A DNA stretch of 64,000 nucleotides from Streptomyces albogriseolus (GTDB taxonomy: Bacteria; Actinomycetota; Actinomycetes; Streptomycetales; Streptomycetaceae), in the NCBI GenBank assembly GCA_014650475.1, contig BMVA01000014.1:62001-126000 (forward strand), read 5' to 3'. Within the stretch, counting starts at the first letter, position 1. The number at the start of each line of letters is the position of its first letter. The position numbers were made by a program, and so were the translations under genes. Below, one piece after another: positions 8,942 through 16,377 of the stretch. Under the pieces are notes generated by a model. It was not told the DNA's origin, did no database searches, and was given only the letters and a program-made list of their open reading frames with translations.

Positions 8942-10270
8942 TCAGAGCCCCTTCTGGGCAGGCTCAAGAATCGCCACGCACTCCACGTGCGACGTCATCG
9001 GAAACAGGTCGAACACCCGCAGCGTCCGCACCTTGTACCCGCCGTCCCGGAAGTACGCGAGGTCGCGGGCCAGGGCGGCCGGGTCGCAGGCGACGTAGGC
9101 GATGCGGCGGGCGCCCAGGGAGGAGAGGTGCGCGACCGTCTTGCGGCCGGCGCCCGCGCGGGGCGGGTCGAGGACGACCAGGTCGACCTCGGTGATGCCG
9201 GTGCGGGGCAGCACCGACTCGACCTTGCCCTGCTCGATCCGCACCCGCGGGAACTCCGCCAGGTTGTGCCGGGCGTCCTCCACCGCGCGCTTGCCGGACT
9301 CGATGCCGAGCACCGCGCCCTGCTCGCCGACCCGGTCGGCCAGCGCGCCCGCGAACAGGCCGACGCCGCAGTACAGGTCGAGCGCCATGTCGCCCTTGCG
9401 GGGCAGCAGGCCCTGCATGACGGCGGTGACGAGGGTGTCGGCGGCCTTCGGGTGGACCTGCCAGAAGCCGCCGTTGCCGACGCGGTAGGTGCGGCCGTCG
9501 GCACGCTCGCGGACGAAGGGGCGGCCGTGCACCCGGTGCACCTGCCCGTTGCGCTCGTCGATGCGCAACACCGAGACGGGGCGGTCCAGTTCGACCAGCG
9601 GAAGGCGGGCGCCGGGCTTCGGCGTCAGAACCACCTGGCGGTCCTGGGAGCCGGTCGCGGCGATCGCCTCGACCGAGTCCATGCCGGTCCAGTCCCGCTT
9701 CTCGATGCCCAGCTCGCTGACGCCCTCGGCGGCGATCAGGCAGTGGTCGATCGGCTCGACCTCGTGCGAGCGGTGCCGGCGCAGACCCGCGCGGCCGTCC
9801 GCGGTCACCGCGTACTGCACGCGCGTGCGCCAGGACGGGACCTGGCCCGCGGGCACCTTGTCGCCCTCGGCGGGCATCACCGTGCCGTCCCAGCCGGCCT
9901 CCTCGGGCGTCAGCCCGGCCAGCCGCTGGAGCTGCTCGGCGACGACCTCGCCCTTGAGCCGCCGCTGCGCGCCCGGCTTGGCGTGCTGCCAGTCGCAGCC
10001 GCCGCAGCGGCCGGGGCCGGCGAACGGGCAGGGCGCGTCGATGCGGTCCTTGGACGCCTCCAGCACCGTCACCGCGTCCGCGCGCAGGAACCGCGCGCCC
10101 TCCTCGCCCTCGGTGACGCGGGCGACGACGCGCTCGCCGGGCAGGGCGTGCCGGACGAAGAGGACCTGCCCCTCCGACGTACGGGCGATGCAGTGGCCGC
10201 CGTGGGCGACGGGGCCGATCTCGACCTCGTACTCCTCCCCCACCAGTGATTTCCTCGGTTCTGCCTGCAT
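8942..10270 (-). CDS. TrmA/RumA-family class I SAM-dependent RNA (uracil-5-)methyltransferase
   Basis: 442 residues from ATG 10270. An N-terminal TRAM domain (about 8-65) is followed by iron-sulphur cysteines: a Cys, then CGGC about seven residues later (before DWQH), and a fourth Cys in PIDHCLIA. This pattern fits the [4Fe-4S] cluster of RumA. The C-terminal methylase domain has SAM motif I LDLYCGVGLF, motif IV DPPR, the catalytic cysteine in ACDP and the catalytic glutamate in HVEC. It should form 5-methyluridine in rRNA or tRNA. The exact target cannot be read from sequence. The frame could extend to 10327, but the extension is basic and unlike the family. Confidence 0.92.
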   Translation of the reverse strand: MQAEPRKSLVGEEYEVEIGPVAHGGHCIARTSEGQVLFVRHALPGERVVARVTEGEEGARFLRADAVTVLEASKDRIDAPCPFAGPGRCGGCDWQHAKPGAQRRLKGEVVAEQLQRLAGLTPEEAGWDGTVMPAEGDKVPAGQVPSWRTRVQYAVTADGRAGLRRHRSHEVEPIDHCLIAAEGVSELGIEKRDWTGMDSVEAIAATGSQDRQVVLTPKPGARLPLVELDRPVSVLRIDERNGQVHRVHGRPFVRERADGRTYRVGNGGFWQVHPKAADTLVTAVMQGLLPRKGDMALDLYCGVGLFAGALADRVGEQGAVLGIESGKRAVEDARHNLAEFPRVRIEQGKVESVLPRTGITEVDLVVLDPPRAGAGRKTVAHLSSLGARRIAYVACDPAALARDLAYFRDGGYKVRTLRVFDLFPMTSHVECVAILEPAQKGL

Positions 10271-10339
10271 GGCGGGGTGACTCCACAACATCGGGTACGG
10301 GCGGGCGGGCCTGGCGGCCCGGGACAACAGCCCACCAGT

Positions 10340-12385
10340 CTACGTGTGCGGGGAGGAGTCCTTCGCCCGCTCCGCCGGACCTCGGCGCACCGAGCCGGGG
10401 GCGGCCCAGTCCTGCCGCTTGCGGGCGCGCAGCTTGGCGGCCTCGGAGGACTCGAGCTGGTACGGCACCGAGGTGACCATCACGCCCGGGGTGAACAGCA
10501 GCCGGCCCTTCAGACGCAGCGCGCTCTGGTTGTGCAGCAGATGCTCGTACCAGTGGCCGACCACGTACTCCGGGATGATGACGGACACCACGTCCCGCGG
10601 CGACTGGGCGCGCAGGCTCTTGACGTACTCGATCACCGGACGGGTGACCTCCCGGTACGGGGAGTCGAGCACCTTCAGGGGGACGGCGATGCCGCGCCGC
10701 TCCCACTCCTCGCGCAGCGCCCTGGTCTCCTCGGCGTCCACGTTGACGCTGAGCGCCTCCAGGGTGTCGGAGCGCAGCAGCTTGGCGTAGGCGAGGGCGC
10801 GCAGGGCGGGGCGGTGCACCTTGGAGACCAGGACGACGGAGTGGACGCGGGACGGCCGTGCGGTGTCCTCGCTGGGGGTCTCCGGTGCGGCGATCTCCTC
10901 GGCGACCCGGTCGTAGTGGCGGCGGATCGCCGTCATGGTCGCGTAGAAGATGCACATGCCGAGCAGCGCGACCCACGCGCCGTGGGTGAACTTGGTGAGC
11001 AGTACGACGACCAGCACCAGGCCGGTGAAGAAGGCGCCGAAGGCGTTGATGGCCCGCGAGCGGATCATGTGGCGGCGCTTGGCCTGGTCGCTCTCCGTGG
11101 CCAGCAGCCGGTTCCAGTGCCGCACCATGCCGGTCTGGCTGAGCGTGAAGGACACGAACACGCCGACGATGTAGAGCTGGATCAGCCGGGTGGAGTCGGC
11201 GCCGTAGACCCACACCAGCAGTCCGGCGGCGCCCGCGAGCAGCACGATGCCGTTGGAGAAGGCGAGGCGGTCGCCGCGGGTGTGGAGCTGGCGAGGGAGG
11301 TAGCGGTCCTGGGCGAGAATCGAGCCGAGCAGCGGGAAGCCGTTGTAGGCGGTGTTCGCGGCGAGGAACAGCACCAGCGCGGTGGCGGCGGCGAGAACGA
11401 TGAACAGCAGGCTGCCTTGACCGAACACGGCTTCGGCGACCTGGGAGATCACCGGGTGCTGGACGTAGTCGGGGCCGAGTGGGACTCCGTCGTGGATCAG
11501 GTCCTTGGCGGGGTTCTCGGCCATACGGACGTCCGTGGCCATGGCCAGCCCGATGATGCCGCAGAACATGGTGACGGCGAGCAGACCCATCATGGCGAGC
11601 GTGGTCGCCGCGTTCCGCGACTTGGGCTTGCGGAAGGCCGGTACGCCGTTCGAGATCGCCTCGACCCCGGTGAGCGCGGCGCAGCCGGAGGAGAAGGCGC
11701 GCAGCAGCAGGAAGACGAGGGCGAAGCCGGCCAGGCCGGGGTGCTCGGGTTTGATCTCGAAGTCGGCGGTCGGCGCGCGCATGTCGTCGCCGAGGACGAC
11801 CCCGCGGAAGGCGCCCCACGCGATCATGAGGAAGACGCCGGCGACGAAGACGTAGGTGGGGATCGCGAAGAGTGTGCCCGACTCGCGGACCCCGCGCAGG
11901 TTCATCAGCGTCAGCAGCACGATCACGCCGACCGCGCAGGCCACCTTGTTCTCGACGACGAAGGGGATCGCCGAGCCGAGGTTCTCGATGCCGGAGGAGA
12001 TCGACACGGCGACGGTGAGGACGTAGTCGACGAGCAGGGCGCTCGCGACGGTCAGGCCGGCCTTCGGGCCGAGGTTGGTGGTGGCCACCTCGTAGTCGCC
12101 GCCGCCGCTGGGGTAGGCGTGCACGTTCTGCCGGTAGGAGGCGACCACGGTGAACATCAGCACGACGACCGCGGCGGCGATCCAGGGGCTGAAGTGGTAC
12201 GCCGACAGGCCCGCGATGGACAGGACCAGCAGCACCTCGCCGGGCGCGTACGCCACGGAGGACAGCGGGTCGGAGGCGAAGACGGGGAGTGCGACGCGCT
12301 TCGGCAGGAGCGTTTCGCCCAGCCGGTCGCTGCGTAGTGCGCGCCCGATGAGGATGCGTTTGGGCACGTCGGTCAGTTTGGACAC
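10340..12385 (-). CDS. KimA-like APC-superfamily permease with C-terminal cytosolic domain (putative K+ transporter)
   Basis: 681 residues from GTG 12385 (SKLTDVPKRIL follows). The longer open frame upstream is not membrane-like. About twelve hydrophobic segments follow a conserved N-terminal motif (PKRVALPVFASDPLSSVAYA), characteristic of the KimA/YdaO branch of the APC superfamily. The last 180 residues are soluble and resemble a universal-stress-like domain (VLVSKVHRPALRALAYAKLL onward). KimA proteins are K+/H+ symporters controlled by c-di-AMP. Transport of K+ here is inferred from family and from two TrkA-type genes just to the right, divergently oriented. A TACGAT hexamer ends 8 bases before the GTG, which would suit a leaderless transcript. 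Confidence 0.8.
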   Translation of the reverse strand: MSKLTDVPKRILIGRALRSDRLGETLLPKRVALPVFASDPLSSVAYAPGEVLLVLSIAGLSAYHFSPWIAAAVVVLMFTVVASYRQNVHAYPSGGGDYEVATTNLGPKAGLTVASALLVDYVLTVAVSISSGIENLGSAIPFVVENKVACAVGVIVLLTLMNLRGVRESGTLFAIPTYVFVAGVFLMIAWGAFRGVVLGDDMRAPTADFEIKPEHPGLAGFALVFLLLRAFSSGCAALTGVEAISNGVPAFRKPKSRNAATTLAMMGLLAVTMFCGIIGLAMATDVRMAENPAKDLIHDGVPLGPDYVQHPVISQVAEAVFGQGSLLFIVLAAATALVLFLAANTAYNGFPLLGSILAQDRYLPRQLHTRGDRLAFSNGIVLLAGAAGLLVWVYGADSTRLIQLYIVGVFVSFTLSQTGMVRHWNRLLATESDQAKRRHMIRSRAINAFGAFFTGLVLVVVLLTKFTHGAWVALLGMCIFYATMTAIRRHYDRVAEEIAAPETPSEDTARPSRVHSVVLVSKVHRPALRALAYAKLLRSDTLEALSVNVDAEETRALREEWERRGIAVPLKVLDSPYREVTRPVIEYVKSLRAQSPRDVVSVIIPEYVVGHWYEHLLHNQSALRLKGRLLFTPGVMVTSVPYQLESSEAAKLRARKRQDWAAPGSVRRGPAERAKDSSPHT

Positions 12386-12575
12386 AAGTGTGGATCGTAA
12401 GCCGTCCGGCGACGTGGGACGCACCCGCCACCCCAGATCCATACGGCATCCATACGGCCGCTGCCCTCCGGGTGAAAAGTCGGGTCGTCGGGGTGCGGAT
12501 TGCGCAGGTCGGGGGAGTTGCATGCCTGTATGACCACATGCCCGGCCGTTGTCGCCACGCCTCGTGGAGGGTCCC
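12386..12575. promoter_or_regulatory. Divergent promoter region between KimA-like gene and small membrane peptide
   Basis: Both flanking genes read outward from here. On the minus strand TACGAT lies 8 bases before the GTG of the permease, compatible with a -10 element of a leaderless mRNA. No good -35 was seen. On the plus strand GTGGAGGGT gives a good ribosome binding site for the ATG at 12576. Confidence 0.35.
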
Positions 12576-12671
12576 ATGCACACGACCGCAGAACTGATCG
12601 GCGCGGCGGCCGGCCTCGTCGTCCTGGGCGTTCTGGCCATCGCCAGCGTGCGCAGCATCACGCGCCGCTAG
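12576..12671 (+). CDS. 31-residue single-pass membrane peptide
   Basis: Begins MHTTAELIGAAAGL and ends SITRR: a hydrophobic helix of about 18 residues followed by a basic tail, so the N-terminus is predicted outside and the C-terminus in the cytosol. The GGAGG ribosome binding site is ideally spaced from the ATG. It lies between a KimA-like permease and two TrkA-type regulators. Size and topology recall the tiny KdpF-type accessory peptides of potassium transporters, but I see no sequence similarity to KdpF. Function unknown. Confidence 0.6.
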   Translation: MHTTAELIGAAAGLVVLGVLAIASVRSITRR

Positions 12672-12742
12672 GTCTTGGGGCCTGCGGCGCCCCGCTCCTC
12701 GAAGACGCCCGGGGCGCCGGGTGCGGGTCGTCATGGGTTGCT

Positions 12743-12811
12743 CGCGCAGCTCCCCGCGCCCCTTCGGGGCGCGTTCACCGCAGCGCCTTCACAGGCGCGG
12801 GGAACTGCGCG
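12743..12811. repeat. Long inverted repeat of a Streptomyces-type dispersed intergenic element
   Basis: The arms 12743-12760 and 12794-12811 are 18 bases, complementary except for one position (CGCGCAGCTCCCC against CGCGCAGTTCCCC). The loop contains a smaller hairpin, GCGCCCCTTCGGGGCGC. This sequence type recurs in Streptomyces intergenic DNA. Here it may terminate the small-peptide transcript. It could also be an RNA structure. Confidence 0.55.
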
Positions 12812-12980
12812 CCAAGCCCCCACCGCGCCGCGGACGGTAGGGCCACCCCGGCCCGCGTACCGTCGGTTACGACGGACAGAGCGCCCCCGAGGGGCATCAG
12901 GGTCGGCGGACCCCGGCATGATGTTGCCTGGCGGCCGCCAACGGGCCGCGACGTGTTGCCTGGCGAGCCGAAAGAGAGAC

Positions 12981-13031
12981 ATGAGCACGAAGGTCATGAA
13001 GGTCGCACGGCCTGCAGGAAGCGCGGTGTAA
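12981..13031 (+). CDS. Possible 16-codon leader peptide
   Basis: An ATG at 12981 preceded by GAAAGAGAG starts a 16-codon frame (MSTKVMKVARPAGSAV) that stops four bases before the ATG of the first TrkA-type gene. The good ribosome binding site and close spacing suggest a translated leader. The TrkA-type ATG itself has a poor ribosome binding site and may depend on coupling. It is too short for coding statistics, so this remains a hypothesis. Confidence 0.35.
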   Translation: MSTKVMKVARPAGSAV

Positions 13032-13035
13032 CGCG

Positions 13036-13707
13036 ATGCATATCGTCATCATGGGCTGCGGCAGGGTCGGTTCCGCCCTGGCCCAGGCCCTGGAGGAACA
13101 AGGGCACACGATCGCCGTGGTCGACCGGGACCCCACCGCGTTCCGCCGGCTGGGCTCCTCGTTCGGCGGCCGCCGGGTCACCGGCATCGGCTTCGACCAG
13201 GACACCCTGCGCGAGGCCGGCATCGAGGACGCCGGCGCCTTCGCCGCCGTGTCCAGCGGCGACAACTCGAACATCATCGCCGCCCGGGTGGCCCGCGAGA
13301 TGTTCGGCATCGAGAACGTCGCAGCGCGGATCTACGACCCCCGGCGCGCGGAGGTCTACCAGCGGCTCGGCATCCCGACGGTCGCCACGGTCCGGTGGAC
13401 CGCCGACCAGATGCTGCGCCGGCTGCTCCCCTCGGGCGCCGAGCCGCTGTGGCGCGACCCCACCGGCGGAGTGCAGCTCGCCGAGGTGCACACCTCCGCG
13501 GCGTGGGTGGGGCACCGTATCTCCCGGCTGCAGGACGAGACGGGCGTGCGGGTCGCGTTCCTCACCCGGCTCGGCGAGGCCATCCTGCCCAGTTCGCAGA
13601 CGGTGTTGCAGGAGGGTGACCTGGTGCACGTGATGATGCGCACGGACGAGATCGACCGGGTCGAGGCGGCCTTCGCCAAGGGACCCGACGAGGAGGGTGG
13701 TCGCTGA
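13036..13707 (+). CDS. TrkA-family potassium uptake regulator (RCK: NAD-binding + TrkA-C)
   Basis: 223 residues. Rossmann-type NAD-binding motif GCGRVG at 7-12 and an acidic residue at the end of strand 2 (VVDRD). A TrkA-C domain follows (about 135-212). It is a cytosolic gating subunit for Trk/Ktr-type K+ channels, in which nucleotide binding controls the membrane subunit. The next gene is a paralogue that starts on the last base of this stop codon (TGATG), so the two are co-translated. No TrkH/KtrB pore gene is next to them. The likely partners are a distant TrkH or the neighbouring permease. Confidence 0.88.
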   Translation: MHIVIMGCGRVGSALAQALEEQGHTIAVVDRDPTAFRRLGSSFGGRRVTGIGFDQDTLREAGIEDAGAFAAVSSGDNSNIIAARVAREMFGIENVAARIYDPRRAEVYQRLGIPTVATVRWTADQMLRRLLPSGAEPLWRDPTGGVQLAEVHTSAAWVGHRISRLQDETGVRVAFLTRLGEAILPSSQTVLQEGDLVHVMMRTDEIDRVEAAFAKGPDEEGGR

Positions 13708-14375
13708 TGAGGGTCGCCATTGCCGGAGCCGGCGCGGTCGGCCGCTCGATCGCGGGCGAGCTGCTGGAGAACGGCCACGAGGTCCTGCTGATCGACAAGG
13801 CGCCGACCGCGATCTCGGTGGAGCGCGTCCCGCAGGCGGAGTGGCTGCTCGCCGACGCCTGCGAGATCACGTCCCTGGACGAGGCGGCGCTCCAGCGCTG
13901 CAACGTGGTCATCGCCGCGACCGGCGACGACAAGGTCAACCTGGTCGTGTCGCTGCTCGCGAAGACCGAGTACGGCGTGCCCCGCGTCGTCGCCCGGGTG
14001 AACAACCCGAAGAACGAGTGGCTGTTCAACGAGTCCTGGGGCGTGGACGTCGCCGTCTCCACCCCGCGTCTGATGTCGGCGCTGGTGGAGGAGGCGGTCA
14101 GCGTCGGAGACCTGGTCCGGCTGCTGCGCTTCAGCCACGGCGACGCCAACCTGGTGGAGCTGACCCTGCCGGAGGAGTCCGCGCTGGCCGGCACCCAGGT
14201 CGGGGACGTGGCGTGGCCGCAGGACACCTCGCTGGTCACGATCATCCGCGGCACTCGGGTGCTGACGCCGACCGGCGAGGACTCCCTGGAGGCCGGCGAC
14301 GAGCTGCTCTTCGTGGCCGCGCAGGCCCGTGAGGAGCAGCTGGAGGACCTGCTCTCGGTCCGCAAGGAGTCGTGA
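13707..14375 (+). CDS. TrkA-family potassium uptake regulator, second paralogue
   Basis: 222 residues, starting inside the upstream stop. Motif GAGAVGRSIA at 7-16 is the NAD-binding loop, with LIDK closing the second strand. A TrkA-C domain spans about 135-217 and ends near RKES. The two paralogues are the same length and probably assemble as a hetero-ring on one K+ channel. A strong bidirectional terminator follows. Confidence 0.88.
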   Translation: MRVAIAGAGAVGRSIAGELLENGHEVLLIDKAPTAISVERVPQAEWLLADACEITSLDEAALQRCNVVIAATGDDKVNLVVSLLAKTEYGVPRVVARVNNPKNEWLFNESWGVDVAVSTPRLMSALVEEAVSVGDLVRLLRFSHGDANLVELTLPEESALAGTQVGDVAWPQDTSLVTIIRGTRVLTPTGEDSLEAGDELLFVAAQAREEQLEDLLSVRKES

Positions 14376-14410
14376 GCAGCACGCGCGGCCACGAGCCGTG
14401 CGCACACGTG

Positions 14411-14444
14411 TGAGGGGCGCCCGGATGGATCCGGGCGCCCCTCA
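14411..14444. terminator. Bidirectional intrinsic terminator
   Basis: A perfect 16-base stem: 14411-14426 pairs with 14429-14444 (TGAGGGGCGCCCGGAT and its complement). It sits between the ends of the second TrkA-type gene and the convergent DUF3159 gene. Confidence 0.8.
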
Positions 14445-14458
14445 CGTGTACAGGAAGC

Positions 14459-15229
14459 TCACGGGCGGCGGTGCCGGCCCGCCTGCGCCCCTTCGCCCTC
14501 CCCCGCGGCAGCGGCCTTCCGCTCCTCCTCCGCGCGCTCCTCCGCCTCCATCTCGGCGAAGACGTCGATCGGCGGCGGGGCCTTCGCCAGGAACACCCAG
14601 GTCAGATAGACGGCGAGCAGGAACGGCGGGATTTTCAGCGCCACCAGCACCCAGCCGAGCTGGGTGGTGTCCGCCCACCAGTACAGCGGGAAGAGGATCG
14701 CGCACTTGGCGAGCAGGATCAGGCCCCAGGCCCAGCTGGCCTTGGTGTACGCCTTCTTGCGGCCCGGGTTCCTGGTGCGCCAGGAGAGGTTCTCCTTGAA
14801 CACCGGGCCCAGCATCAGGCCGATCAGCGGGACGCCCGCCATCGCCGTGACGATGTACGCCAGGGCCAGGCCCAGGGTGTACAGCATGCCCGGCAGGTAG
14901 AAGTCCTTGGCGTTGCCGGTCATCATGGCGAAGACCACGCCGAAGCCGACGCCGAAGACGCCGCTGAAGGCGTGCTTCACGGTGTCCCTGCGGGCCAGCC
15001 GGACCACGACCATGACCAGCGCCACGCCGAGCGCCGCGAGCGCCGACATGTGCAGGTTCTTGTTGACCGTGTAGATGCTGACGAAGAGCAGCCCCGGCAG
15101 CACCGTCTCGACCATGCCCCGGACACCGCCGAACGCCTCGAACAGGGCGGCTTCCGTCACCGCCCGGGCGTCGTCCGCGGACGTGTCCGCGGCGGTCTCT
15201 TCGGTTGTCGGCTTGTCGAGCGACGTCAC
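14459..15229 (-). CDS. DUF3159 family membrane protein
   Basis: 256 residues from GTG 15229. About six hydrophobic segments lie between residues 40 and 230, with conserved polar pieces (FEAFGGVRG near the N-terminus; LSWRTRNPGRKKAYTKAS between segments). The acidic C-terminal tail (EMEAEERAEEE) is cytosolic. This is an actinobacterial family of unknown function, loosely like intracellular septation or transport proteins. It starts 3 bases after the OB-fold gene stops, so the two form an operon. Confidence 0.85.
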   Translation of the reverse strand: MTSLDKPTTEETAADTSADDARAVTEAALFEAFGGVRGMVETVLPGLLFVSIYTVNKNLHMSALAALGVALVMVVVRLARRDTVKHAFSGVFGVGFGVVFAMMTGNAKDFYLPGMLYTLGLALAYIVTAMAGVPLIGLMLGPVFKENLSWRTRNPGRKKAYTKASWAWGLILLAKCAILFPLYWWADTTQLGWVLVALKIPPFLLAVYLTWVFLAKAPPPIDVFAEMEAEERAEEERKAAAAGEGEGAQAGRHRRP

Positions 15230-15232
15230 CGG

Positions 15233-15631
15233 CTACTCCCGTCCGAGGGGTCTGAGTTCGTATTTCGGATTGAACAGCACCCGGCGGCCACGGCTCATGG
15301 CGATCCGGCCCGATGCGATCAGCTTGCGCCCCGGCTCTATCCCCACGATGGAGCGCCTGCCGAGCCACACCACGTCCAGCGCGGCGGTACCGTCGAACAG
15401 CTCGGCCTCCAGGGCCGGCACTCCCGCGCGCGGCCGCAGCGTGACCGTGCGCAAGGTACCAGTAACCGTGACGATCTCGCGGTCCTGGCAGTCGCCTATC
15501 CGCGTGCATCCGGCAGTCGCGGCGTCCTCGCGCAGCTCCTCCGACTCCAGGTCCTCCTGGGAGGACGAGAGCCGGTCGAGCATGCGGCGGAACCGGCCTG
15601 CCGGCTTCTCGGACCGAGGAACAGCACTCAT
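15233..15631 (-). CDS. OB-fold nucleic-acid-binding domain protein
   Basis: 132 residues from ATG 15631. The longer upstream frame overlaps kdpE and was rejected. After a charged N-terminal helix the sequence matches a tRNA-anticodon-type OB fold: VTVTGTLRTVTLRP, FDGTAALDVVWLGRR, and GRKLIASGRIAM about residues 53-112. A CTRIGDCQDRE segment lies just before the fold. Likely binds DNA or RNA, partner unknown. First gene of the operon with DUF3159. Confidence 0.8.
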   Translation of the reverse strand: MSAVPRSEKPAGRFRRMLDRLSSSQEDLESEELREDAATAGCTRIGDCQDREIVTVTGTLRTVTLRPRAGVPALEAELFDGTAALDVVWLGRRSIVGIEPGRKLIASGRIAMSRGRRVLFNPKYELRPLGRE

Positions 15632-15699
15632 ATCTGAAGCGTACCGGGGTGCACTGACGGTTACGTACCCCCTGCTTACCCGGTCCGAACGGCCCGCCG

Positions 15700-16373
<674 letters not shown>

Positions 16374-16377
<4 letters not shown>

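Noticed and set aside
10277-12337. Very long plus-strand open frame (686 codons) over the permease
   Set aside because: Composition is charged and repetitive, typical of a frame antisense to a GC-rich gene; the opposite strand encodes a clear membrane transporter.
8942-12734. 1256-codon arginine/proline-rich frame on the minus strand
   Set aside because: It runs through two well-identified genes in a different frame and has shadow-frame composition.
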